Origin: Rhynchonema sp. JSB1_4 | Lineage: Eukaryota; Nematoda; Chromadorea; Monhysterida; Xyalidae | DNA length: 64,000 bases | Assembly: GCA_030248065.1 (NCBI GenBank) | Contig: JASAMV010002079.1 | Coordinates: 1-64,000, forward strand | Direction of reading: 5' to 3' | In this document: piece after piece, positions 22,000 through 32,062 of the stretch | Layout: every line of letters begins with the position of its first letter | Numbering within the stretch: the stretch's first letter is position 1 | Made by a program: the position numbers and the translations under genes | Notes under the pieces: model-generated | Seen by the model: the letters and a program-made list of their open reading frames with translations, nothing else | Database searches by the model: none | What the model was told of the DNA's origin: nothing

Positions 22000-24206
22000 T
22001 CAATATTGAACAAATAAGCAGCCCGTCAAACAGCACTCACAGTTGCACGGGTTGCACTCGCACGGGTCGCATTTGCAATTGGCCGATTTTGCCTTGCCGC
22101 CAGCGCAACAGCCGGCTGGAAAGAAGGTTAAAAATGTTTCAGGGTTTTGTGAAAATGACCAAAGAAACTGCTGAACGCTATTCTTGAACCAAGTTCTCGA
22201 CATGTTCAGTGCGTCGAAACAAGAGATTGCAAATACTGTTACAAATGCCAGAGAATGCCAAATAAGCGCGGTGGACTTATTTGGTATTTTCATCCGCCTT
22301 GATACGTTAATAGATTTTTTCCAAAAAAAGACCCCGGGTAGCAGTAGTAGTTTCAGCGGGCCAGAAAGTTTGCACTTCCAAATGCTTGAATCGCCAGTGG
22401 ACTTGTTTGGGTTTGGTATTCTCCGGTAATGAGTGGCATATAAGATGCAAGCTGATGTTTCACAACAACAATATATAAAACGGCGGTACTCACAGTCAGC
22501 CTTTGCACCACCGCAACAGCCGGCTGCAAAGGAGAATCAAAAATGTTTCATGCTTTTGATAAAATGCGCCAAAGATTCAGTGAGATATTCAATACAGTGC
22601 GGAAGGAACCGAAACCCGAAATACAATTTTTTTCTGCAGGGCGACGCAACAGAATTTTTTGAGGAGGCTGTATCCCGGCAGTGGTTGGAGAGCGAGAAAC
22701 TTGTATACCTCATTTGAAACCTGCGTTTCTCAAGCGCTTCGCGGATGTGAAATCGAAAGCCGAAACATTTTTCGAATATCATGCTTTGTATATCGCGGAC
22801 ATAGAAAAATTTGTATTTCGGGTTTCGCGGGTCTATGCCAGCGTGGCCACCCCCGGATCCACCCAGGCAGTGTGGTTCCTGGTCCGGAGAGGGAGATAGC
22901 AGACTCCCCGTTTTTTGAAGGGGGAAATAGTGTACCCCCGAAGGGGGCGGAAAGGGGGAAGACCCAAATTCAGGAAAAGTCACTTTTCAAGATAGAAAAT
23001 TTGACCTATTTTTGCCACTTTTTGGAAAAAAAATCATCACAAAATGGCTATTTTGTCGTCTTTTGACAACATTGACCTAAAAATCAGAAGATAGCGCACC
23101 CGAGGGAGACCCCCTCCCCCCAGGAACTACACTGACTAGAAGTGCGCTGATGTTTCTCGACAACAAAACATGAAAAGCAGACTCACAATCAGCCTTCGCA
23201 TCGCAACAGCCACCTTTGCCTGCGGTCTTGCAGCATTCTGCATCGGGCAAACCCTGAATTGAGAACGAAAAATCTTTGTGCACACCGTGAAACATCAACT
23301 AGCCACCTCTGTGCGCACTATACCTTCTGTATGGTACCCAATCTTCAACCTAATTACAATACAACCTTCATTAGTGGAAACTTTTACTGTCACCGTGAAG
23401 ACTATGCCGATCATGTCCCGGCTCTCACTATTCCAGTGTGTTACGGAAACCAGGCAAACAACACCAACATGAGCTCGATTTCGCAGCTGGCAGAGTGGTG
23501 AAACATTCAAACGTGGCTGCTGGTTATTTAGTTTCGGAAATCTGCCTTGAACCTCCTAAATTTCGTAAGTTCTCACTCATACCGAAGGATAACTGATTCC
23601 AGCGATCGATTCACTCCCTTAAATACAGGATTTACTGTACCTATGAATCAAGGCAGCGACGCACCTTGCAACATTCCTTCGCGTCAGTGCAGCACGCCTT
23701 GGCTGCTTCACCACATTTGCACGGATTGCATGTGCACGGGTCGCACTTGCACGCCGGTCCACAAGTCTTGGCTGCAAGGATTGAGGGCCGGGTGATGTTT
23801 CATTTGTTTGTCTGTTGTTGGGTGATTGAAATATCATCGGAGCAATGCGCCAATGCGTTGATCTTAATTTCGGAGTTCGTGCTTATTGGAAATTTTGTAC
23901 TTTTTTTTCCTGTAAGGGTCCCCCTTGTTTGTATGTATATGTTGTATGCGCAATGGCGATGTCCTGGTGCACCGATCGCCTGTGGAAAGATGGCGAAACA
24001 GGCAAAACTCACTGGCTGGGTGTCAACAGCCTTTCGGCAGCTGATCAACACGATATGCGCATGCAGCTCAGCCTATTGCTGACGGTATCTTAGTAATTCT
24101 TTCGCACTTCTTTTGAAAAAAAAAGACCAAAGAAACGTTTACGAAACCGACGCAAAACAACATAGAAACAGCCAAACACGCATTTACCTTGTGCTGCATC
24201 GGCCAT
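22000..24206 (-). CDS. Metallothionein, five exons, 112 aa
   Basis: The exons are 24206-24188 (MADAAQ), 23771-23665, 23253-23187, 22523-22494 and 22115-22000; all phases agree and the total is exactly 113 codons including stop. About 28 of 112 residues are Cys, as C-x-C and CC clusters: CKCDPCTCNPCKC (exon 2), ECCKTAGKGGCC (exon 3), GCCGGAK (exon 4) and GCCAGGK then CKCDPCECNPCNCECC (exon 5). There are no aromatic residues before the last few codons. This is the composition of metallothioneins, cytosolic proteins binding Zn, Cd or Cu through thiolate clusters. It is longer than the roughly 60-75 residues usual in animals because modules are repeated. Promoter metal-response elements were not identified. 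The last exon reads through a good donor-like sequence (AACT|gtgagt) to a TGA that still adds Cys. Confidence 0.85.
22789..23125. repeat. Modular repeat block, GATAGCGCACCCGAGG family
   Basis: GGGAGATAGCAGACTCCCC, GGGAAATAGTGTACCCCC and GATAGCGCACCCGAGG flank a module with AGGAAAAGTCACTTTTCAAG and TTGACCTATTTTTGCC, the same module as at 1690-1740 and 33280-33330. It lies in intron 3 of the metallothionein gene, together with a fragment of the CCCGAAACCCG fold-back. Confidence 0.75.
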
Positions 24207-26888
24207 GTTTATTATTGTTCGGTGATTTCCCGTTCGTTGTTTATGAGACGAATTGCAACTAAACTCCAATCCAGAAAATTCTGCTGGCAAGCTGGCAAAA
24301 CGATGTTACGTTTTCAGTTGGAATGTACGTACAATACAGGTATGGAGCTTGGCACGAAACGAGCGCCGCGTGATGTCTGCAAAACATAATGGGTTGCGGT
24401 TTGTATGCAGACAGGTATTTTGTTGAATATTCTTACCGTCCAAATTACAGGGTTTGTGCCCAATTGGGCTGCGCACGATGAAATAATGCTATGCTATTTG
24501 ATATGGTACATGGATAGGTGGTTGCTGCAGACACATAACACAAATAACAGATTCACAGCCTCTAACACAACACAGAAAACCAAGCCCCCGTCTTGTCATA
24601 AAAGCCGGAAGAAAAAGTGGCTGTGCTGCTAATACCGGGCATATGCAAAACGAAACCACGATAGTCTAATGCCCGTTGTCAGAAAGCCAAACATCATAGC
24701 AATGACGTAGATAAAGCATGAAAATGATATGAGGGATCACGCGTAACCATCTGATGCATTCGCACTGACGATGACCTGGGTCACCAGCTGGCGCACGGGC
24801 AGCTGACAACGGACAACGAAAAAGCAAGTTGTTGAACAGTTCAAAATTCAAATGAGGGACAGGGGAACAAAGTCATCGCATCGATTACAATATCTAATTA
24901 TTTTTTTTTCAATATCTAACCAATTCCGCATCTGATCAGCAAACAAATTAGCAACAAAATGTTGCCAGTATTCTTAGCCTCCCTTGCTACACCTACATCT
25001 TGCTGGGTTTGGGCGCCGAAAATTTCGAAGATTCGAAATTTCGAAGAGCGAAAATAGCCCGCTCGCGCCAAGCGCGAAAAATGCCATGTTGGCTGTCTTC
25101 GCAAGAAAAACCTGTACACGTGGCAGACAGACTGCATATTTGATCGGTTGCCAAGTATTTGGATAAAAAGTAGCATGTTTGAACTTGAACAGTCAGTTAG
25201 TGGGTACAGGTAGTGTTAGAACATGGGCATGCGAGAAAGTGGTGCCCAAAATCTTATCAATATAATTTGCCTAGATCCCGAGATGAAAATGAGACACACA
25301 GTGATATTGGCGAGACAGAATGCTTATGCAAAGCGTCAGCGTACAAACACGCGGAAGGAGGTAAAATCCTGTCTTACATTTGACGACAAAAAGAAACAAA
25401 AGACGACCATCATTTTGCGAAAACAAATTTCGAACAAAAAAACGCACAAATACGAATGAACGTAAACAACACCAATCAAAGTTATGGCAACGCGCACATA
25501 AAGTAACGCGGCAGTTTTATGCGAAGCCGCGTGAGGTCCGAAAACCGACCTTTTCATCCGCGAGCGCGAGACCAAAATGCATATCTCGCGCAAGATCATC
25601 GAAATCACTTCGTATATATGAATTTTATGCGCATAAACCTTGCTGCAGGTCTGCAAACACACATTGTAGCAAGTAATAACAACACAAGAATAATAAGCGA
25701 AATTATGGATTATCAACCTCAGGGTAGATATACACCAGAATATGCGACAAACTGGTGGATATACTGACTACAAAACTAAAATTCACAATAATTCTCGTAT
25801 CATTTCTCCAACTATGGACAGTGTAACCGATATAAATACATAGTAAAAATGAATCAAGCAAGCATGCCGTTGCAATAAAAATTACAAATACCATCGATCA
25901 CACGGACAAAATTGCGGTACTTGTTTTCTATTTCAGAATGCACGCAAAGAGTAATAGACTGAACCACGCAAGAGACAGAATAATGATGCTAAATTATGAA
26001 TACCAACGTTAGGAAAAAGTGTCACGCGTCACCTTTGAAATATCTTTGGAATGCAAAATGGACAAAAACGATAAAATTAACCGAAAGCAAAAATGACGGA
26101 ACTGAACTCTGAGCGACAAACGAATCTTCCAGAAAAAAAAAGAATAATATTATAAACAGCGTGAACTTGCATATTACCCGCTCCTCCCCCGCCCAAATTA
26201 AACAAAAAAATGTACCTAGTACGTACAAATATCATATTTACCGTGGGATGCAAGTACTGATCGTACTGAATACAATGCTGTGGGTGTATTGTTACACAGG
26301 ATGTGCGCATCAGGTTTCCTGTTTTGTGACACGTGAAAATCACAGCAGCTTGTGACGGGTCGCTAATATTAGAGGAACCCAACAAGCACAACTCTAAATG
26401 GTCGTACAAAAGTAGTTGCCAATGATTTTGAGGTGATTGCTTATTTTTGAAATCGTTTGATCCTTCGGCAGAGCGACCAACTCAAAAATGCTTCACTGGT
26501 GGCATAAACCAGGAAAGAAATGGCAGAAGAACCGTTCGGACGGGAGTGAACACCAAAAACAATAAACAGCCGACAATAAATGAATTGAAATGGGCAACTA
26601 TTTTTGCAACACCCTGTCGTCAGAGATCGCATGTAAAGAAATGGACCTTGCCATGCACGTCATCCTATGTCAATAAATGAAGCGTTAGTGCAATGAAGAA
26701 GCTGATGTTTCACACTTGCACCGCTGAATGCTAAATTCGCACTGTACAAGAACAAGATTTTAAGAAGACAATAACAAGATAATACAAGCAAACCGCATTT
26801 ATCGTACGCGAAGTAAACAAAGTACCAGCCGCAGTGATTTGATAGGTCGGCCAACAGCAGGTGCACGGTAACCGTTTTCTCTTCATCT
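24207..26888. other. Intergenic, upstream of metallothionein and downstream of AAGAB
   Basis: No splice-supported gene was recognised. It includes one GACGATGACC element (24755-24785) and one GCTGATGTTTCAC motif (26701-26713). The metallothionein promoter should lie just above 24206; no clear TATA box or TGCRCNC cluster was identified by eye. Confidence 0.45.
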
Positions 26889-29800
26889 CTATTTGCTCGC
26901 ATCTTCCTCCGCTTCACTATCGCGTTCAGCGGCACAGTCTTCGTCCGAGCCCACCGCGCGCATAAATGCCATCGCCACGGACTCGGCATACAAGCGACGT
27001 TGTTCCTGACAAAATGAGGATTTGGGAGGAAAAAATTTAAGGCAAAACATTTGGGTGGTGTGGGTTGGCTGCCGGTGTTGTCAGCAAAGGCCATGTCCAA
27101 ACACAAAGCAAAAAATGATAAAAAAACACATTTGGTTATAAAATTAGACAACACAGGCGGATTCGAAACCACCGACGTTTCGTCAAAGTTCTGTATCCGT
27201 TTCACAAAGCACGCTGGCATACTAAGTTCCGACAAGATGACACAAAAGGAGTGTATAGCAGTGTTTTATTTACTGTTTTATAAATGTTAGCAATTTTTAT
27301 AATAATAGAGTAGTCTAAAGCTATCAAAAAACACTTTTTTTGAAAGGCAAGAACATCGCCTACCGGAGGCATTTGCTCGGCGCGCTCCTTTATCGCAGAA
27401 AATTGTGCGAAAAGTTGCTCGAACGAAAGTTGGCCGTCTTCGTTCGGACCGGAAAATTTGGAAAGAACGACTTTTCGTTAATTGATACTATCGATAAAAT
27501 GGACATTATTGGTGCTGGTGGAAATTGAGAGCAAACGATAATATTTCAATTATGTTTTTTCGGTTCGTTTGTGATGACCATAAATGATGCGATCGCCTGT
27601 TCCAACTGAACATATGCACCGATAGAGAAACAGTTCACGGTGCAGCAGATTCCTAATTATCAACAACGTTTCAGTTTCACAGCACACGCCGACATGGACC
27701 TGTCCTATTCGCCCGGCAACTATACAGCTATGCGTTTTTCAGAATCAGAGAGCAACTGCTGTCATTGAAAACCCGAATTTGTCACTGACATTGATTATTC
27801 CCGTTTCGGATACCGGCCGCAATTATCACCGGCAATGCAACAAATTTAAGCAAACATTTTCACCAAAGAAAAACAACAAAACCACCCCCGCCCCCCGAAC
27901 CGGCGGCCTGAACAGCAGCAAACAATGCAGCATCGTCATTGGCCAATCCCAACGCGCGAAGTTCATCATTCAAACTCGGCTCCCATTGTTGCGAACTGGT
28001 CGTATTTGTTGTTGTGCTTGATTCCGGTTCTGAGCCCGACGCGTGACGCACCCCGCCGTTGATTGCGAGACCTGCAGCTGCAGCAGTGATCGTCACGATA
28101 AGCAACTCCCGGTCTGGGATGTTTTTTTTTTGAGCGTCTATTCACGTGGCAGCAAGCTCAACCAATTGAGCATATCATATCTTCAAAATGTACCAGCCGC
28201 TGAAACAGCGAGACGGCTGATTGGTCAGACGCTATCGAACGGGTCAGCCTGGGATCAGAGAAACCATGATGAGATGCGCTTTATGAGATTCTCATATTGA
28301 GAACAGTCAATTCTTCGGTAATAGCTCGTAAAATAGACAATTTCTGGGAAAAAGTCAAACCATTTTGCAGTTGTGAAACATCAGCGCGCGTCTCAGCACT
28401 GAATGGTTGTTGTAGGCGATTGTCTTTCATCACAGCATTGGGCCACGGGTGTGCTTGCAGGGCCTGGACAGAGACAGACAAAGCTTGATGGATGGTATTG
28501 AGACAACAGACATTTGGAATCTGGGCATCAAACGATATTTTTATATTGCTGGTCATATTTTTCGTTTTTTTTGTGCTGATTATTTGTCGGTGACTGACGT
28601 TCAGAGATCGAACTCGTGGTCGTGTCAAAATATTTTCCAAAACATTTTCCCAGCCAAACACGACGATATAATGTGCACCTACGCGAGTATGAGCCCCCAA
28701 AAACATTATTTCCCGCGATAGAAACTGCCGCCGTTGGCGTGCACACACAAACAATTGAGGTCAGCGCGCTGGAAGTTATCATCCATCATGACATGACCCT
28801 CACGCCCCAGAGCCCAACCTCGCGTGGAGTGACTTTACAAATTTTGTCGCGAAGACGGTCAAAAATGTTGCGAACACTTGACAAAGGTGACTGAAATTTT
28901 GATGACAGGTTTGATGACCATGATGCAGTGGTGTCGTTGAGAAATCGAAATTTTCCCATACCCAGCCCAATTTTCGGGAAATTTCCCATGCATACCCCCA
29001 AAAATCAAAAATTTCCCATACCAGGGGGGTTTCCAAAAACTCAAAAATTTCCCATACCCGAGGGTGGGGGTTTTGAAAAAAAGACCCCAAAAATCTTCTA
29101 AAAATGCCAAAATTGGTCTAAAAAGTGCTTAAAACAGAGTTTTCTTGCGGTAGTAAGAGATTTTTTACATTTTTGGACGAAAAATGGCCAATTTTGGTAC
29201 TTCTCGGGGTCAAAAAGTCATTTCTTAGGGGCGCTTGTTCCAAAAGTGAAAAATTTCCCATACCCCCGGCCGATTTCCCATACCCCATACCAGGGGGTAA
29301 CCCCCCAACCCCCCCCCCCCAACGACACCACTGCCATGATGTGTCGAATGAACTGAGAAAAAAGACAACAACGTAACACAAAACATGAAAAATTCACCTG
29401 CCACAATCGTTCGTATCCCAATTTTTCATCGTTTTCGTCGGCCTCGTCTTTTTGCTCCTGCGTTGGGTCGAGCTCAATACACTCGCACTCGTGTTGGATA
29501 CAGAAATCTTGCACTGGAACATTCGGTAAGGTTTTGAAATTAAAATTCCAGATAAGAAATCAATACCAAATTATGAACATTTCATCAACTTTTACGCTGG
29601 TCGAAATTACAGATCCAACTCTGTCAGAAAATATGATTCAAACAAATTGTTGTCCTCATTGTCTACAGGCCCAAAATGGACAAATATAACTCCACCTTGA
29701 CAGCGCATTTCCTTGAATCAGACAAAAACTCAAGGACGGATCCAGGGGGGGGCACAGGGCCCACGCCCCCCCCTTTGGGCCATATGGCCCCTGAAGGGGG

Positions 29801-31929
29801 CACGGTTTCGGAACACAGAAGGAAAAAGCACCCCTAAATCGCAGGATTTTTACTCCTGTACACTTCAAAAGTCCAAAAATCGTGCGTTTCACATACACTC
29901 ATGTTCAATGAAATTTGGCTTTCGCACGCGCAACTTTAAACAAGCACCAGACAAAAATTACTTTTTCGAAAGTGGAAATGAATTTTTGGATTTGGCCCCT
30001 CCCTTGCCCAAAGGCCGTATCCGCCACTGTAAAAACTACAACCACACCCTGTTACCTGCGTATTGTACTGAGCACCTTGAAAGGACCTTGGAAAAAACTT
30101 TGGACAAGAACCGTTTTTTTTCAAGAATTAGCGTTCGGAAAAACTTGCTAACAAACAAAAGCATATTTTCCGGATTCCGAAGAAAAATATTTTTCCCCAA
30201 AAAATACGTGTGCAAAAACCAAACCAACCTTGCGACAAGGTCTCCTCATGCACTCTGTCACACAACAAAATCCTGATGGCTGGTTCATGGCGTTCAAAGA
30301 TCGCTTTGGCGTGTTGACTCAATGTCGATGTGGATCGGCCGTCAAAATGACAAACGATGGCTGTGATATCTAAAGAAGAAAATGGAGAAATGGAAGTATT
30401 TTTTCGGAAATTTGTTTTTTTGTTTTAATGTGGTTTTTTGATACCAGTGGTTCGGCGGTAGGTAGTTCCTTAGGTAGTTCCATTAGGTATTTCCTGGTGG
30501 CCGTCGAAAATCCCGAAAAAAAAATCCCGAAAAAAAAATCCCGAAACGAAAAATCCCGAAAAAAAAATCCCGAAAAGCAAAAATCCCGAAAAAATCCCGA
30601 AAAATAAATAGGTGTAGAAATTGACCAAATTTTTTTGTCAGAAGTTGGCATTCATGTAGTTGGTGCTCAGGCTTGCATTCAGGATTAGGCTTAGGCTTAG
30701 GCTGCCAGCCAGGAAGACCTGTTCATACGAAGGAAACATCAATAAAAACACACATGCTCAGGCTTTCTTTCAGGCTTAGGCTTAGGCTGCCAGCCAGGAA
30801 GACCTGTCCACGTAAAGGAACTATCCACAAAAATACAACGTCCAGGCCTTCGTTCAGGGTTAGGCTTAGGCTTAGGCTGCCAGCCAGGAAGACATGACCG
30901 TACGAGAATTTCAATATCTTGAGCCCCAACTGATCCATTGCCCAAATTATGGACTCCAACTACATGAATACCCCTTTCTGCACCTTAAACTTTGTATTTT
31001 TCCTCAATTTCATTTTTCGGGATTTTTGCTTTTCGGGATTTTTTTTTCGGGATTTTTATTTTTCGGGATTTTTTTTTCGGGATTTTTTTTTCGGGATTTT
31101 TTTTTCGGGATTTTCGACCCCACCCTATTTCCTACGCAACAATATGAAGTGTATGAAACATTTTCCGGCGCACTGGACAATCGAGCCAAAAGGGGTGTTC
31201 GGTTTGGGGCAAAATTGAGGGTAAAATTGACTCGGAAATTTAACTCAAAATTTGTTTTTGCTATTGATGAAAATGTACTCTACAACCTTAATGTCGCGCG
31301 TAGCGCGCGATGTTTCGCCTATTTGGAGTGCAAAATACCGATTTTATACAATCTTGAGCCAAGCCGCAACTTACTGTACCAGCCGCGGGGCGGCGACCTA
31401 CCTACTGCACCGGGATGGAGCGTCAACCTACCTACCTACCGTACCTAGGGGGACCCCCCACCCCCCCTACACCAGTGATGCAGCGAGCATTTGAACATAG
31501 CAAAGGTACGAAAAGAAAAAGAAAAGAAATTTGAATTTTCGAAGGTGTGTTGCGATGCTTGGGAAGGGTTACGTGCGTGTAAACTGAGCACGCTCCTAAC
31601 TTCACCCATAGCCCCGCTAAACAAATCAAAACAACAAGTGAACCAACGCAACCTTGCTCAAAAACGTCCGGCGCCATACCCCTATCCCCATTGGTGCATT
31701 GTTGAGCAGTGGCGTCGGGCGCAGTGGAGCACGCCATCAATGAAACATCGGCCGAATAATATTTGGTGTCCATTTTGCACACATAGGTGCTGGTCTGAGA
31801 CGGGTCAGCGGCGGATTTAACCTCGTTGTGCGTCACTTGATTGCGCACGATTAGATCGCGGATACAATTGTTCAAATGTTCACTTGAAGATGTGTGACTG
31901 TGGAATAGCACGCATGGAATAGAGGCCAT
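26889..31929 (-). CDS. AAGAB: Alpha/gamma-adaptin-binding protein p34 (AAGAB)
   Basis: Seven exons: 31929-31653, 30369-30229, 29513-29398, 28463-28400, about 28071-27901, about 27470-27364 and 27005-26889 (stop TAG). Recognised family segments are DTKYYSADVSL (exon 1), AIVCHFDG and ILLCDRVHEE (exon 2, Rab-like GTPase fold), QDFCIQHECECIEL (exon 3), ALQAHPWPNAVMKDNR (exon 4) and the helical C-terminus EQLFAQF, EQRRLYAESVAMAFMRAVG then an acidic tail. Family members are cytosolic chaperones that hold alpha or gamma adaptin and sigma subunits while AP-2 and AP-1 clathrin adaptors assemble. Exons 4-6 boundaries are less certain; exon 6 has a weak acceptor. Introns 1 to 3 carry large repeats. A TTTTCGACAG acceptor 14 bases above the ATG and the 133-bp gap to TMEM14 suggest co-transcription. 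Confidence 0.88.
28935..29335. repeat. Modular repeat block, AAATTTCCCATACC family
   Basis: AAAAATTTCCCATACC and variants recur about seven times (for example 28953, 28981, 29011, 29045, 29251, 29271). They flank a central AAAATGGCCAATTTTGG segment and end in a C tract with AACGACACCACTG, mirrored at the left by CAGTGGTGTCGTTGAGAA. The element is bounded by this inverted CAGTGGTGTCGTT and lies in intron 3 of AAGAB. Confidence 0.85.
29588..29697. repeat. Half-copy of the TGGAGTTATACTTGTCC fold-back
   Basis: AACTTTTACGCTGGTCGAAA, TTGTCCTCATTGTCTACAGG and CCAAAATGGACAAATATAAC match the right half of 3910-4146. It lies in intron 2 of AAGAB. Confidence 0.75.
29735..29945. repeat. Modular repeat, CACTTCAAAAGT-core variant
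   Basis: A G/C-tract head (GGATCCAGGGGGGGGCACAG) precedes a body with ACCCCTAAATCGCAGGATTT and CACTTCAAAAGTCCAAAAAT. The body aligns by eye with 37620-37700 (CCCCCTAACTCGCAAGATTT and CACTTCAAAAGTAAAAAAAT). It lies in intron 2 of AAGAB. Confidence 0.7.
30496..31124. mobile_element. Fold-back element A with TTAGGC minisatellite centre
   Basis: The left end is GGTGGCCGTCGAAAATCCCG and the right end CGGGATTTTCGACCCCACC. Each arm is about 110 bp of tandem ATCCCGAAAAA or its inverse (30510-30605 and 31015-31115). The centre has three 85-90 bp units containing GGCTTAGGCTTAGGCTGCCA and GCCAGGAAGAC. It is closely parallel to element B at 33659-34497. There is no transposase. It lies in intron 1 of AAGAB. 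Confidence 0.9.
30680..30893 (+). repeat. TTAGGC-containing minisatellite, 3 units
   Basis: The unit is TTAGGCTTAGGCTGCCAGCC followed by AGGAAGACCTG and a variable 50-base spacer ending TTTCAGG. TTAGGC is the telomere unit of many nematodes; here it is only two or three repeats per unit. Confidence 0.9.
31255..31480 (+). repeat. Modular repeat core with GCGCGTAGCGCGC palindrome
   Basis: CTATTGATGAAAATGTACTC, GTCGCGCGTAGCGCGCGATG and AATACCGATTTTATACAATC match the cores at 2715, 3360 and 36315. It ends in a short ACCTACCTACC phrase repeat and C tracts, in intron 1 of AAGAB. Confidence 0.75.
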
Positions 31930-31942
31930 TTTGTCGCGATTT

Positions 31943-32051
31943 TCTGTCGAAAATTGTTCACAAATAGTTCCGCAGGCGATAATTATAATTTATAAATCAT
32001 CCGACGTCGATGTTTGATGCAATAAAATGATGATTCGATACTATTTTTATT
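31943..32051 (-). promoter_or_regulatory. Intercistronic region: poly(A) signal and likely trans-splice acceptor
   Basis: On the minus strand AATAAA (32051-32046) follows the TMEM14 stop by 11 bases. About 100 bases later comes TTTTCGACAG (AG at 31945-31944), 14 bases before the AAGAB ATG. This is the spacing of nematode operon junctions, where SL2-type trans-splicing occurs at the downstream acceptor. The trans-splicing itself is inferred. Confidence 0.65.
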
Positions 32052-32062
32052 GTTCGGTCAGT

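Noticed and set aside
26660..27235. 191-codon minus-strand open frame
   Set aside because: It overlaps the last AAGAB exon in a different frame, and its sequence shows no domain, while the AAGAB frame matches the family C-terminus.
30894..31448. 184-codon frame rich in FRDFFFG-like repeats
   Set aside because: The Phe/Gly/Asp pattern is a translation of the (CGGGATTTTT)n arm of fold-back element A.
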